Source of the DNA: Posidonia oceanica
Taxonomy: Eukaryota > Streptophyta > Magnoliopsida > Alismatales > Posidoniaceae
NCBI GenBank assembly: GCA_037176725.1
Contig: JAZBRS010000020.1
Span: 89,350,001 to 89,414,000 of the forward strand
Length of the DNA: 64,000 nt
Direction: 5' to 3'
Shown here: in pieces, positions 1 to 14,089 of the stretch
Layout of the letters: every line of letters begins with the position of its first letter
Numbering within the stretch: the stretch's first letter is position 1
Notes under the pieces: generated by a model
The model's input: only the letters and a program-made list of their open reading frames with translations
What the model was told of the DNA's origin: nothing
Database searches by the model: none
Program-made: the position numbers and the translations under genes

Positions 1-404
1 TTTAGGAAGAAAGCAAACAAACGGACGTGACTACGAAAAGGCATGCAAAGGCACTCGTCCTCAAATTAAGGAAGCGAGCAAACATGACCATGAAAGGGCA
101 TGTAAGGGCTTGTCCTCAAATTAAGGAAGCAAGCATACAAGCAGACGTGACTTCGAAAAGGCCCGCAAAGGGGCTCATCTTCAAATTAGGAAGGGAGCAA
201 ACATAACCACGAAGGGGCAGGTAAGGGTCATGTCCCCAATTTAAGGAAGCAAGCAAACTAACAGACGTGACTTCAAAAAGGCACGCAAAGGCACTCGTCT
301 TGAAATTGTGGAAGCGAGCAAACTTGACCCCGAAGGGGCATGTAAGGGCTTGTCGTCAAATTGATGAAGCAAGCAAACAAACAGACGTGACTTCGAAAAG
401 GCAC

Positions 405-3400
405 GCAAAGGTGCTCGTCCTCAAATTAAGGTAGCGAGCAAACACGACCACGATAGGGCATTTTTGGGCTTGTCCTCAAATTTTGGAAGCAAGCAAACAA
501 ACAGACGTGACTTTGAAAAGGCACGCAAAGGCGCTCGTCCTCAAATTGAAGAAGCGAGCAAACATGACCACGAAGGGGCATGTAAGGGCTTGTCCTCAAA
601 TTTCGGAAGTAAGCAAACAAACAGACGTGACTTCGAAAAGGAGCGCGAAGGCGCTCGTCCTCAAACTATGGAAGCGAGCAAACATGACCACGAAGGGGAA
701 TGTAAGACCATGTCCTCAAATTAAGGATGCAAGCAAACTAACAGACGTGACTTCGAGAAGGCACGCAAAGGCGCTCGTCCTCAATTTAAGGATGCGAGCA
801 AACGTGACTACGAAAGGGCACGTATGGGCTTGTCCTCAAGTAAAGGAAGCGGGCATACAAATAGACGTGACTTTGAAAAGGCACGCAATGGTGCTCGTCC
901 CCAAATTAAGGAAGCGAGCAAACAAGACCATGAAGGGGCATGTTTGGGCTTGACCTCAAATTAAGGAAGTAAGCAAACAAACAGACGTGACTTCGAAAAG
1001 GCACGCAAAAGCGATCGTCCTTAAATTAAGGAAGTGAGCAAACGTGACAATGAAGGGGCATATAAGGGCTTGTCCTCGAATTAAGGAAGCAAGCAAACAA
1101 ACAGACGTGACATTGAAACGGAACACAAAGGCGCTCGTCCATAAATTAAGGAAGCGAGCAAACATGACCATGATGGGACATGAACGGGCTTGTCCTCAAT
1201 TTAAGGAAGCTAGCAAACAAACAGACGTGACTTCGATAAAGCACGCAAAGGTGCTCGTCCTCAAAATACGGAAGTGAGCAAACATGACCACGAAGGGGCA
1301 TGTAAGGGCTTGTCCTCAAATTACAGAAGCAAGTAAGCAAATAGACAGACGTGACTTCGGAAAGGACCGCAAAGGCGCTCGTCCCCAAATTAAGGAAGCG
1401 AGCAAACATGACAACAAAGGGGCAAGCAAAGGCTCGTCCTCAAATTATGGAAGCAAGCCGACAAACAGACGTGATTTCGAAAAGGCACGCAAACGCACTC
1501 GTCCTCAAATTAAGGAAGCGAGCAAACATGACCACAATAGGGCATGTCAGGGCATGTCCTCAAATTATGGAACCAAGCAAACAAACAGACGTGACTTCGA
1601 AAAGGCACGAAACGGCACTCGTCCTCAAATTTAGGAAGCGAGCAAACTTGACAACGATGGGGCATGTAAGGGCTTGTCCTCAAATTAAGGAAGCAAGCAA
1701 ACAAATAGTCGTGACTTCGAAAAGGCATGCAAAGGCGCTCGTCCTCAAATTATGGAAGTGAGCAAACAGGACCTGGAAGGGGCATGTAAGGGCTTGTCCA
1801 AAAATTATGGAAGCATGCAAACAAACAGTCGTGACTTCGAAAAGGCATGCAAAGGCACTCGTTCTCATATTAAGGAAGCGAGCAAACATGACCATAAAGA
1901 GGCATGTAAGCGTGTGTCCTCAAATTAAGGAAGCAAGCTAACAAACAGACGTGACTTCGAAATGGCATGCAAAGTCGCTAATCCTCAAATTAAGGAAGCG
2001 AGCTAACATAACCACGAAGGGGCTAGTATGGGCTTGTCCTCAAATAAAGGAAGCATGCAAACCAAGAGATGTGACTTCGAAAAGGCTCACAATGGCGCTT
2101 GTCCTCAAATTAAGGAAGCGAGCAAACGTGACCACGAAGGGGCATGTTTGGGCTTCTCCACAAATTATGGAAGTAAACAGACAAACGGACGTGACTTCGA
2201 AACGGCACGCAAAAGCGCTCGTCCTCGAATTAAGGAAGCGAGCGAACATGACAATGAAGGGGCATATACGGGCTTGTCCTTAAATTAAGGAAGCAAGCAA
2301 ACAAACAGACGTGACTTCGAAAAGGGACATAAAGGCGTTCGTCCTCAAATTAATGAAGCGAGCAAACTTAACCACGAAGGGACATGTATGGGCTCGTCCT
2401 GCATTTATGGAAGCAAGCAAAGAAACAGACGTGACATCGATAAAGCACGCATTGGCGCTCGTCCTCAAATTAAGGAAGCGAGCAAACATGACTTCGAAGG
2501 GGCATGTTTGGGCTTGTCCTCAAATTAAGGAAGTAAGCGAACAAACAGACGAGATTTCGAAAAGGCACGCAAAGGCGCTCATCCTCAATTTAAGGAAGCG
2601 AGCAAACATGACCGCGAAGGGGCATGTAAGCACTGGTTCTCAAATTATGGAAGCAAGCAAACAAACAGACGTGACTTCGAAAAGGCACGCGAAGGCGCCC
2701 GTCCTCAATTTTAGGAAGCGAGCAAACATGACTACCAAGGGGCATGTACAGGCTTGTCCTCAAATAAAGGAAGCAAGCAAATAAACTGACGTAACTTCGA
2801 AAAGGCAAGCATGGGCGCTCGTCCTCAAGTTAGGGAAGCGAGCAAACAGGACCACGATGGGGCATGTACGGGCTGGTCCTCAAATTAAGGAAGGAAGCAA
2901 ATAGACAAACGTGACTTCAAAAAGGTATGCAAAGGCGCTCGTCCACATATTATGGAAGCGGGCAAACTTGACCACGATGGGGCATGCAAGGGCGTGTCCT
3001 CAAGTTAAGGAAACATGCTAACAAACCGACGTGACTTCGAAAAGGCAAGCAAAGGCGCACAACCTCAAATTAAGGAAGCGAGCAAACATGACCTTGAAGG
3101 GGCACGTTTGGGCTTGTCCTCAAATTAAGGAAACAAGCAAACAAACAGACGTGACTTCGGAAAGGCACGCAGAGATGCTCGTCCAAAAATTGGGGAAGCG
3201 AGCAAACATGACAACGAAGGAGCATGTAAGGGCTTGTCCTCAAATTATGGAAGCTAGCAAACAAACAGACGTGACTTCGAAAAGGCACGCAAAGGCGCTC
3301 GTCCTCAAATTAAGGAAGCGAGCAAACATGACCATGATGGGGCATGTAAGGGCTAGTCCTCAAATTAAGGTAGCAAGCAAACAAATAGACGTGACTTCAA

Positions 3401-5330
3401 AAAGGCACAAAAAGGCACTCATACTCAAATTTTGGAAGCGAGGAAACATGACCACGATGGGGCATGTAAGTTTCTTGTCCTGAAATTAAGGAAGCGAGCA
3501 AACAATGAGACGTGAGTTCAGAAAGGCACGCAAAGGCATTCGTCCTCAAATTGGGGAAGCGAGCAAACAAGAGCACAACGGGGCATGTTAGGGCTTGTCC
3601 TCAAATTGAGGAAGCAAGCCAACAATCAGACATGGCTTCGAAAAGGTACGCAAAGGTGCTCATCCTCAAAATATGGAAGCGAGCAAACACGACGACGAAT
3701 GGGCATGTAAGGGCTTGTCCTCAATTTAAGGAAGCAAGCAAACAAACAGACGTGACTTCGAAAAGGCACGCAATGGCGCTCGTCCTCAAATTAAGGATGT
3801 GAGCAATCATTACCACGAAGGGGGTATGGGCTTGTCCTCAAATTAAGGAAGCAAGCAAACAAACAGACGTGACTTCGAAAAGGCTCGCAAAGGCACTCGT
3901 CCTCAAATTATGGAAGCGAACAAACATGACCATGAAGGGGCATGTAAGGGCTTGTCCTGAAATTATGGATGCGTGCAAACATGACCACGAAAGGGAATGT
4001 TACGGCTTGTCCTCTAAATAAGCAAGCAAGCAGACAAACAGACGTAACATCGAAAAGGCACGCAAAGATGTTCGTCCTCGAAGCGAGCAAACTTGACCAC
4101 GAAGGCGCATGTATGGGCTTGTCCTCAAATTACGGAAGCAAGCTAACAAACAGACGTGACTTCGGAAAGGCACCTAAAGGCGCTCGTCCTCAAATTAAGG
4201 AAGCGAGCAAACATGACAACGATGGGGCACGTGAAGGCTCGTCCTCAAATATTGGAAGAAAGCAGACAAACAAACGTGATTTCGAAAATGCACGCAAACG
4301 CACTCGTCCTCAAATTGAGGAAGCGAGCAAACATGACCACTATGGGGCTTGTCTGGGCATGTCCTCAAATTAAGGAACCAAGCAAACAAACAGACGTGAC
4401 TTCAAAAAGGCACGCAAAGGCACTCGTCCTGAAATTTTGGGAGCGTGCAAACATGACTACGATGGGGCATGTAAGGGCTTGTCCTCAAATTAAGGTAGCA
4501 AGCAAACAAACAGACGTGACTTCGAAAAGGCACGCAAAGGCGCTCGTCCTCAAATTAAAGAAGCGAGCAAGCATGACTATGAAGGGGCTTGTAATGGCTT
4601 GTCCACAAATTAAGGAAGCAAGCAAACAAACAGTCGTGACTTCGAAATGGCATGCAAAGGCGCTCGTCCTCATATTAAGGAAGCGAGCAAACATGACCAC
4701 AAAGGGACATGCAAGGGCGTGTCCTCAAATTAAGGAAGCAAGCTAACAAACAGACGTGACTACCAAATGGCTTGCAAAGTTGCTAATCCTCAAATTAAGG
4801 TAGCAAGCTAACATGACCACGAAGGGGCATGTAAGGGCTTGTCCCCAAATAAAGGAAGCATGCAAACAAATAGAGGTGACTTCGAAAAGGCACGCAATGG
4901 CGCTTGTCCTAAAATTTAGGAGGCAAGCAAACATGACCACGAAGGGGCATGTACGGGCTTGTCCTCAAATTATGGAAGTAAGCATACAAACGGACGTGAC
5001 TTCGAAAAGGCACGCAAAAGCGCTCGTCCACAAATTAAGGTAGCGAGCGAACATGACCATGAAGGGGCATATATGGGCTTGTTCATAAATTAAGGAAGCA
5101 AGCAAACAAACAGACGTGACTTTGAAAAGGGACACAAAGGCGCTCGTCCTCAAATTCAGGAAGCGAGCAAACATGACCACGAAAGGACATGTAATTGCTC
5201 GTCCACAATTTAAGGAAGCAAGCAAACAAACAGACGTGACTTCGCTATAGCACGCAAAGGTGCTCGTCCTCAAATTAAGGATGCGAGCAAACAAAACCAT
5301 GAAGGGGCATGTAAGGGCTTGTCCTCAAAT
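405..5330. repeat. Higher-order satellite segment, copy 1 (offset 8614)
   Basis: Variant-specific features of this stretch recur exactly 8614 bases later over nearly 5 kb: 464 with 9078, 1951 with 10565, 2311 with 10925, 3031 with 11645, 3512 with 12126, 3969 with 12583, and 5260 with 13874. Shared oddities include a short B subunit near 3825 and an adjacent B-B pair near 3960. 8614 is not a multiple of 120, which reflects the subunit-level indels carried inside the segment. This indicates duplication of a block of about 8.6 kb rather than monomer-by-monomer drift. Confidence 0.85.
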
Positions 5331-5569
5331 TAAGGATGAAAACAAACAAACAGACGTGGCTTCGAAACGGCACGCAGTGGCACTTGTCCTCAAATTATGG
5401 ATAAGAGCGAACGTGACTCCGAAGGGGCATGTAAGGGCTTGTCCTCAAATTAAGGAAGTAAGCAAACTAACAAACGAGATTTCGAAAAGGCCCGCAAAGG
5501 CGCTCGTCCAAAATTTATGGAAGTGAGCAAACATGACTACGAAGGGGCACATATGGGCTTGTCCTCAAA

Positions 5570-6354
5570 TAAAGGAAGCGGGCATACAAATAGACGTGAC
5601 TTCGAAATGGCACGCAAAGGTGCTCGTCCCCAAATTAAGGAAGCGAGCGAACTAGACCATGAATGGGCATGTTTGGGCTTGACCTCAATTTAAGGAAGTA
5701 AGCATACAAACAGATGTGACTTCGAAAAGCCATGCAAAAGCGCTCGTCCTTAAATTAAGGAAGTGAGCAAACATGACCTTGAAGGGGCATATAAGGGCTT
5801 GTCCTTGAATTATGGAAGCAAGCAAACAAACAGACGTGACTTCGAAACGGGACACAAAGGTGCTCGTCTGTAAATTAAGGAAGCGAGCAAACATTACCAC
5901 GATGGGACATGAAAGGGCTTGTCCTCAACTTAAGGGAGCTAGCAAACAAACAGACGTGACGTCGATAAAGCACGCAAAGGTGCACGTCCTCAAAATACGG
6001 AAGCGAGCAAACATGACCACGAAGGTGCATGGAAGGGCTTGTCCTCAAATTACAGAAGCAAGCTAACAAACAGACGTGACATCGGAAAGGCACGCAAAGG
6101 CCCTCGTCCCCAAATTAAGGAAGCAAGCAGACATGACAACGAAGGGGCATGTAAAGGCTCGTCCTCAAATTATGGAAGCAAGCAGACAAACAGACGTGAT
6201 TTCGAAAAGGCACGCAAACGCACTCATTCTCAAATTTAGGAAGCGAGCAAACATGACCACGATGGGGCATGTCAGGGCATGTCCTCAAATTATGGAACCA
6301 AGCAAACAAACAGACGTGACTTCGAAAAGGCATGCATAGGCACTCGTCCTCAAA
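5570..6354. repeat. 785-bp tandem duplication, copy 1
   Basis: This block repeats immediately downstream with an offset of 785 (5581 with 6366, 5812 with 6597, 6076 with 6861), with only scattered differences. 785 equals six 120-bp dimers plus one 65-bp A subunit. The seam at about 6350-6370 therefore puts two A-type subunits side by side. That is direct evidence of unequal exchange in the half-unit register. Confidence 0.9.
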
Positions 6355-7139
6355 TTAAGGAAGCGGGCATACAAATAGACGTGACTTCGAAATGGCACGC
6401 AAAGGTGCTCGTCCCCAAATTAAGGAAGCGAACGAACTAGACCATGAATGGGCATGTTTGGGCTTGACCTCAATTTAAGGAAGTAAGCATACAAACAGAC
6501 GTGACTTCGAAAAGGCATGCAAAAGCGCTCGTCCTTAAATTAAGGAAGTGAGCAAACATGACCATGAAGGGGTATATAAGGGCTTGTCCGTGAATTATGG
6601 AAGCAAGCAAACAAACAGACGTGACTTCGAAACGGGACACAAAGGTGCTCGCCTGTAAATTAAGGAAGCGAGCAAACATTACCACGATGGGAAATGAAAG
6701 GGCTTGTCCTCAACTTAAGGAAGCTAGCAAACAAACAGATGTGACGTCGATAAAGCACGCAAAGGTGCACGTCCTCAAAATACGGAAGCGAGCAAACATG
6801 ACCACGAAGGTGCATGGAAGGGCTTGTCCTCAAATTACAGAAGCAAGCTAACAAACAGACGTGACTTCGGAAAGGCACGCAAAGGCGCTCATCTCCAAAT
6901 TAAGGAAGCAAGCAGACATGACAACGAAGGGGCATGTAAAGGCTCGTCCTCAAATTATGGAAGCAAGCAGACAAACAGACGTGATTTCGAAAAGGCACGC
7001 AAACGCACTCGTCCTCAAATTAAGGAAGCGAGCAAACATGACCACGATAGGGCATGTCAGGGCATGTCCTCAAATTAAGAAACCAAGCAAACAAACAGAC
7101 GTGACTTCGAAAAGGCACGCATAGGCACTCGTCCTCAAA
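6355..7139. repeat. 785-bp tandem duplication, copy 2
   Basis: Second copy of the 785-bp block. It ends near 7139, where the sequence returns to ordinary A/B alternation. A related segment recurs near 8380-9010 and 18280-19060, again with the landmark subunit carrying GGGCATACAAATAGACGTGA. Confidence 0.88.
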
Positions 7140-9018
7140 TTTAGAAAGCGAGCAAACTTGACAACGATGGGGCATGTAAGGGCTTGTCCTCAAATTAAAG
7201 AAGCAAGCAAACAAACAGACATGACTTCGAAATGGCATGCAAAGGTGCTCGTCCTCAAATTATGGAAGCGAGCAAACATGACCCGGAAGGGGCATGTAAG
7301 GGCTTGTCCACAAATTAAGGAAGGAAGCAAACAAACAGTCGTGACTTCGAAAAGGCATGCAAAGGCGCTCGTCCTCATATTAAGGAAGCGAGCAAATATG
7401 ACCACAAAGGGGCATGTAAGGGCGTGTCCTCAAATTAAGGAAACAAGCTAACAAACAGACGTTACTTCGAAATGGCATGCAAAGTCGCTAATCCTCAAAT
7501 TAAGGAAGCGAGCAAACATGACCACGAAGGGGCAAGTTTGGGCTTGTCCTCAAATTAAGGAAACTAGCAAACAAACAGACGTGACTTCGAAAAGGCATGC
7601 AAAGATGCTCGTCCTAAAAATGAGGAAGCGAGCAAACTCGACCACGAAGGCGCATGTATGGGCTTGTCCTCAAATTAAGGAAGCAAGCAAACGAACAAAC
7701 GTGACTACGAAAAGGCACGCAAAGGCGCTCGTTCTCAAATAAAGGAAGCGAGCAAACATGACCACGAAGGGGCATGTAAGGGCTTGTCCTCAAATTAAGG
7801 AAGTAAGCAAACAAACAGACGTGACTTCGAAAAGGCACGCAATGGCGCTCATTCTCAAATTCAGGAAGCGTGCAAACATGAACATGAAGGGGCATGTAAG
7901 TGTCTTGTCCTCAAATTAAGGAAGCGAGCAAACATGAGCACGACGGGGCATGTCCTCAAATTGAGGAAGCAAGCCAACAAACAGACGTGATTACGAAAAG
8001 GCACGCAATGTTGCTCGTCCTCAACTTATGGAAGCGAGCAAACATGACGACGAAGGGGCAAGTATGGGCTTGTCCTCAAATTAAGGGAGCTAGCAAACGA
8101 ACAGACGTGACTTTGAAAAGACACGCAAAGGCACTCGTCCTCAAATTATGGGGGTGGGCAAACATTACCACGAAGGGGCACGTAAGAGCTAGTCCTCAAA
8201 TTCAGGAAGCAAGCAAACAAACAGATGTGACTTCGAAAAGGCTCGCAAAGGCGCTCGTTCTCAAATTAAGGAAGCGAGCAAACATGACCATGAAGGGGCA
8301 TGTATGGGCTTGTCCTCAAATTTAGGATGCAAGCAAACATGACCGCGAAGGGGCACATACGGGCTTGTCCTCAAATAATGGAAGCGGGCATACAAATAGA
8401 CGTGACTTCGAAAAGGCACGCAAAGGTGCTCGTCCCCGAATTAAGGAAGCGAGCGAACTAGACCATGAATGGGCATGTTTGGGCTTGACCTCAAATTAAG
8501 GAAGTAAGCATACAAACAGACGTGACTTCGAAAAGGCACGCAAAAGCGCTCGTCCTTAAATTAAGGAAGTGAGCAAACATGACCATGAAGGGGCATATAA
8601 GGGCTTGTCCTTGAATTATGGAAGCAAGCAAACAAACAGACGTGACTTCGAAACGGGACACAAAGGCGCTCGTCCGTAAATTAAGGAAGCGAGCAAACAT
8701 TACCACAATGGGACATGAAAGGGCTTGTCCTCAATTTAAGGAAGCTAGCAAACAAACAGACGTGACGTCGATAAAGCACGCAAAGGTGCACATCCTCAAA
8801 ATACGGAAGTGAGCAAACATGACCACGAAGGGGCATGGAAGGGTTGTCCTCAAATTACAGAAGCAAGCTAACAAACTGACGTGACTTCGGAAAGGCACGC
8901 AAAGGCGCTCGTCCCCAAATTAAGGAAGCAAGCAGACATGACAACGAAGGGGCATGTAAAGGCTCGTCCTCAAATTATGGAAGCAAGCAGACAAACAGAC
9001 GTGATTTCGAAAAGGCAC

Positions 9019-12000
9019 TCAAAGGTGCTCGTCCTCAAATTAAGGAAGCGAGCAAACACGACCACGATAGGGCATTTTTGGGCTTGTCCTCAAATTTTGG
9101 AAGCAAGCAAACAAACAGACGTGACTTCGAAAAGGCACGCAAAGGCGCTCGTCCTCAAATTGAAGAAGCGAGCAAACATGACCACGAAGGGGCATGTACG
9201 GGCCTGTCCTCAAATTTCGGAAGTAAGCTAACAAACAGACGTGACTTCGAAAAGGAGCGCGAAGGCGCTCGTCCTCAAACTATGGAAGCGAGCAAACTTG
9301 ACAACGAAGGGGAATGTAAGACCTTGTCCTCAAATTAAGGATGCAAGCAAACTAACAGACATGACTTCGAGAAGGCACGCAAAGGCGCTCGTCCTCAATT
9401 TATGGATGCGAGCAAACGTGACTACGAAAGGGCACGTATGGGCTTGTCCTCAAATAAAGGAAGCGGGCATACAAATAGACGTGACTTCGAAAAGGCACGC
9501 AATGGAGCTCGTCCCCAAATTAAGGAAGCGAGCAAACAAGACCATGAAGGGGCATGTTTGGGCTTGACCTCAAATTAAGGAAGTAAGCAAACAAACTGAC
9601 GTGACTTCGAAAAGGCACCCAAAAGCGCTCGTCCTTAAATTAAGGAAGTGAGCAAACATGACCATGAAGGGGCAAATAAGGGCTTGTCCTCGAATTAAGG
9701 AAGCAAGCAAACAAACAGACGTGACATTGAAACGGGACACAAAGGCGCTCGTCCTTAAATTAAGGAAGCGAGCAAACATGACCACGATGGGACATGAACG
9801 GGCTTGTCCACAATTTTAGGAAGCTAGCAAACAAACAGACGTGACTTCGATAAAGCACGCAAAGGTGCTCGTTCTCAAAATACGGAAGCGAGCAAACATG
9901 ACCACGAAGGGGCATGTAAAGGCTTGTCCTCAAATTACGGAAGCAAGCAAGCAAATAGACAGACGTGACATCGGAAAGGCACGCAAAGGCGCTCGTCCCC
10001 AAATTAAGGAAGCGAGCAAACATGACAACGAAGGGGCATGCAAAGGCTTGTCCTCAAATTATGGAAGCAAGCAGACAAACAGACGTGATTTCGAAAAGGC
10101 ACGCAAACGCACTCGTCCTCAAATTAAGGAAGTGAGCAAACATGACCACGATGGGGCATGTCAGGGCATGTCCTCAAATTAAGGAACCAAGCAAACAAAC
10201 AGACGTGACTTCGAAAAGGCACGCATAGGCACTCGTCCTCAAATTTAGGAAGCGAGCAAACTTGACAACGATGGGGCATGTAAGGGCTTGTCCTCAAATT
10301 AAGGAAGCAAGCAAACAGACAGTCGTGACTTCGAAAAGGCACGCAAAGGCGCTCGTCCTCAAATTATGGAAGTGAGCAAACATGACCAGGAAGGGGCATG
10401 TAAGGGCTTGTCCACAAATTATGGAAGCAAGCAAACAAACAGTCGTGACTTCGAAAAGGCATGCAAAGGCACTCGTCCTCATATTAAGGAAGCGAGCAAA
10501 CATGACCATAAAGGGGCATGTAAGGGTGTGTCCTCAAATTAAGGAAGCAAGCTAAGAAACAGACGTGACTTCGAAATGGCATGCAAAGTCGCTAATCCTC
10601 AAATTAAGGAAGCGAGCTAACATAACCACGAAGGGGCTTGTAAGGGCTTGTCCTCAAATAACGGAAGCATGCAAACCAAGAGACGTGACTTCGAAAAGGC
10701 ACGCAATGGCGCTTGTCCTCAAATTAAGGAAGCGAGCAAACGTGACCACGATGGGGAATGTATGGGCATGTCCTCAAATTATGGAAGTAAGCAGACAAAC
10801 GGACGTGACTTCGAAACAGCACGCAAAAGCGCTCGTCCTCAAATTAAGGAAGCGAGCGAACATGACAATGAAGGGGCATATATGGGCTTGTCCTTAAATT
10901 AAGGAAGCAAGCAAACAAACATACGTGACTTCGAAAAGGGACACAAAGGCGCTCGTCCTCAAATTATTGAAGCGAGCAAACATAAACACGAAGGGACATG
11001 TAAGGGCTCGTCCAGAATTTATGGAAGCAAGCAGAGAAACAGATGTGACTTCGATAAAGCACGCGAAGGCGCTCGTCCTCAAATTAAGGAAGCGAGCAAA
11101 CTTGACTTCGAAGGGGCATGTATGGGCTTGTCCTCAAATTAAGGAAGTAAGCGAACAAACAGACGAGATTTCGAAAAGGCACGCAAAGGCGCTCATCCTC
11201 AATTTAAGGAAGCGAGCAAACATGACCGCGAAGGGGCATGTAAGCGCTTCTCCTCAAATTATGGAAGCAAGCAAACAAACAGACGTGACTTCGAAATGGC
11301 ACGTGAAGGCGCCCGTCCTCAATTTTAGGAAGCGAGCAAACATAACTACCATGGGGCATGTACGAGCTTGTCCTCAAATAATGGAAGCAAGCAAATAAAC
11401 TGACGTAACTTCGAAAAGGCAGGCATGGGCGTTCGTCCTCACGTTATGGAAGCGAGCAAACATGACCATGATGGGGCATGTACGGGCTGGTCCTCAAATT
11501 AAGGAAGGAAGCAAACAGACAGACGTTACTTCAAAAAGGCATGCGAAAGCGCTCGTCCACATTTTATGGAAGCAGGCAAACTTGACCACGATGGGGAATG
11601 CAAGGGCGTGTCCTCAAGTTAAGGAAACATGCTAACAAACCGACGTGACTTCGAAAAGGCAAGCAAAGGCGCACAACCTCAAATTAAGGAAGCGAGCAAA
11701 CATGACCTTGAAGGGGCACGTTTGTGCTTGTCCTCAAATTAAGGAAACAAGCAAACAAACAGACGTGACTTTAGAAAGGCACGCAAAGATGCTCGTCCAA
11801 AAATTGGGGAAGCGAGCAAACATGACAACGAAGGAGCATGTAAGGGCTTGTCCCCGAATTACGGAAGCTAGCAAACAAACAGACGTGACTTCGAAAAGGC
11901 ACGCAAAGGCGCTCGTCCTCAAATTAAGGAAGCGAGTAAACATGACCACGATGGGGCATGTAAGGGCTTGTCCACAAATTAAGGTAGCAAGCAAACAAAC

Positions 12001-13944
12001 AGACGTGACTTCAAAAAGGCACGAAAAGGCACTCATCCTCAAATTTAGGAAGCGAGCAAACATGACCACGATGGGGCATGTAAGTTTCTTGTCCTGAAAT
12101 TAAGGAAGCAAGCAAACAAAGAGACGTGAGTTCAAAAAGGCACGCAAAGGCACTCGACCTCAAATTGGGGAAGCGAGCAAACAAGAGCACGACGGGGCAT
12201 GTAAGGGCTTGTCCTCAAATTGAGGAAGCAAGCCAACAATCAGACGTGACTTCGAAAAGGTACGCAAAGGTGCTCGTCCTCAAATTACGGAAGCGAGCAA
12301 ACATGACGACGAAGGGGCATGTATGGGCTTGTCCACAATTTAAGGAAGCAAGCAAACAAACAGACGTGACTTCGAAAAGGCACGCAAAGGCGCTCGTCCT
12401 CAAATTAAGGATGTGAGCAAACATTACCACGAAGGGGGTAAGGGCTTGTCCTTAAATTAAGGAAACAAGCAAACAAATAGACGTGACTTCGAAAAGGCTC
12501 GCAAAGGCACTCGTCCTCAAATTATGGAAGCGAGCAAACATGACCATGAAGGGGCATGTAAGGGCTTGTCCTCAAATTATGGATGCGAGCAAACATGACC
12601 ACGAAAGGGAATGTTACGGCTTGTCCTCTAAATAAGGAAGCAAGCAGACAAACATACGTAACATCGAAAAGGCACGCAAAGATGTTCGTCCTTGAAGCGA
12701 GCAAACTTGACCACAAAGGGGCATGTATGGGCTTGTCCTCAAATTACGGAAGCAAGCTAACAAACAGACGTGACTTCGAAAAGGCACGTAACGGTGCTCG
12801 TCCTCAAATTAAGGAAACGAGCAAACATGACAACGTTGGGGCATGTAAAGGCTCGTCCTCAAATATAGGAAGCATGCTGACAAACAGACGTGATTTCGAA
12901 AAGCAACGCAAACGCACTCGTCCTCAAATTGAGGAAGCGAGCAAACATGACCACGATGGGGCATGTCTGGGCATGTCCTCAAATTAAGGAACCAAGCAAA
13001 CAAACAGACGTGACTTCGAAAAGGCACGAAAAGGCACTCGTCCTCAAATTTAGGAAGCGAGCAAACATGACTACGATGGGGCATGTATGGGATTGTCCTC
13101 AAAATAAGGAAGCAAGCAAACAAACTGACGTGACTTCGAGAAGGCACGCAAAGGCGCTCGTCCTCAAATTAAAGAAGCGAGCAAACATGACTACGAAGGG
13201 GCATGTAATGGCTTGTCCACAAATTAAGGAAGCAAGCAAACAAACAGTCGTGACTTCGAAATGGCATGCAAAGGAGCTCGTCCTCATATTAAGGAAGCGA
13301 GCAAACATGGCCACAATGGGACATGCAAGGGCGTGTCCTCAAATTAAGGAAGCAAGCTAACAAACAGACGTGACTTCCGAATGGCATGCAAAGTTGCTAA
13401 TCCTCAAATTAAGGAAGCAAGCTAACATGACCACGAAGGGGCATGTATGGGCTTGTCCTCAAATAAAGGAAGCATGCAAACAAATAGAGGTGACTTCGAA
13501 ATGGCACGCAATGGCGCTTGTCCTAAAATTAAGGAAGCGAGCAAACATGACCACGAAGGGGCATGTATGGGCTTGTCCTCAAATTACGGAAGTAAGCATA
13601 CAAACGGACGTGACTTCGAAAAGGCATGCAAAAGCGCTCGTCCACAAATTAAGATAGCATGCGAACATGACCATGAAGGGGCAAATATGGGCTTGTCCAT
13701 AAATTAAGGAAGCAAGCAAACAAACGGACGTGACTTCGAAAAGGGACACAAAGGCAATCGTACTCAAATTCTGGAAGCGAGCAAACATGACCACGAAAGG
13801 ACATGTAAGGGCTCATCCTCAATTTAAGGAAGCAAGCAAACAAACAGACGTGACTTCGTTATAGCACGCAAAGGTGCTCGTCCTCAAATTAAGGATGCGA
13901 GGAAACATAACCACGAAGGGGCATGTAAGGGCTTGTCCTCAAAT
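9019..13944. repeat. Higher-order satellite segment, copy 2 (offset 8614)
   Basis: Second copy of the segment at 405-5330, colinear at a constant offset of 8614. Beyond about 13950 the correspondence breaks. It resumes with an offset of 10642 (8614 + 2028) from about 15902, because a 2028-bp duplication was inserted in this copy. Confidence 0.85.
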
Positions 13945-14089
13945 TAAGGATGCAAGCAAACAAACAGACGTGACTTCGAAAAGGCACGCAAAGGTGCTCG
14001 TCCTCATATTAAGGAAGCGAGCAAACATGACCACGATGGGGCATGTAAGGGCTTGTCCTCAAATTAAGGTAGCAAGCAAACAAACAGAC
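12062..14089. repeat. 2028-bp tandem duplication, copy 1
   Basis: Colinear with the following block at a constant offset of 2028: 12121 with 14149, 12583 with 14611, 12890 with 14918, 13649 with 15677, and 13874 with 15902. The last roughly 150 bases before the seam do not match the second copy. At the seam (14090-14096) an A subunit passes directly into a B subunit at a shared TGAC; compared with 12005-12066 this removes 57 bp. Confidence 0.85.

Noticed and set aside
1..400. CENP-B box in the satellite (CTTCGAAAAGGCACGC)
   Set aside because: Only the TTCG start fits the NTTCGNNNNANNCGGGN pattern; the central A and the CGGG do not. A centromere role is not supported by this motif.
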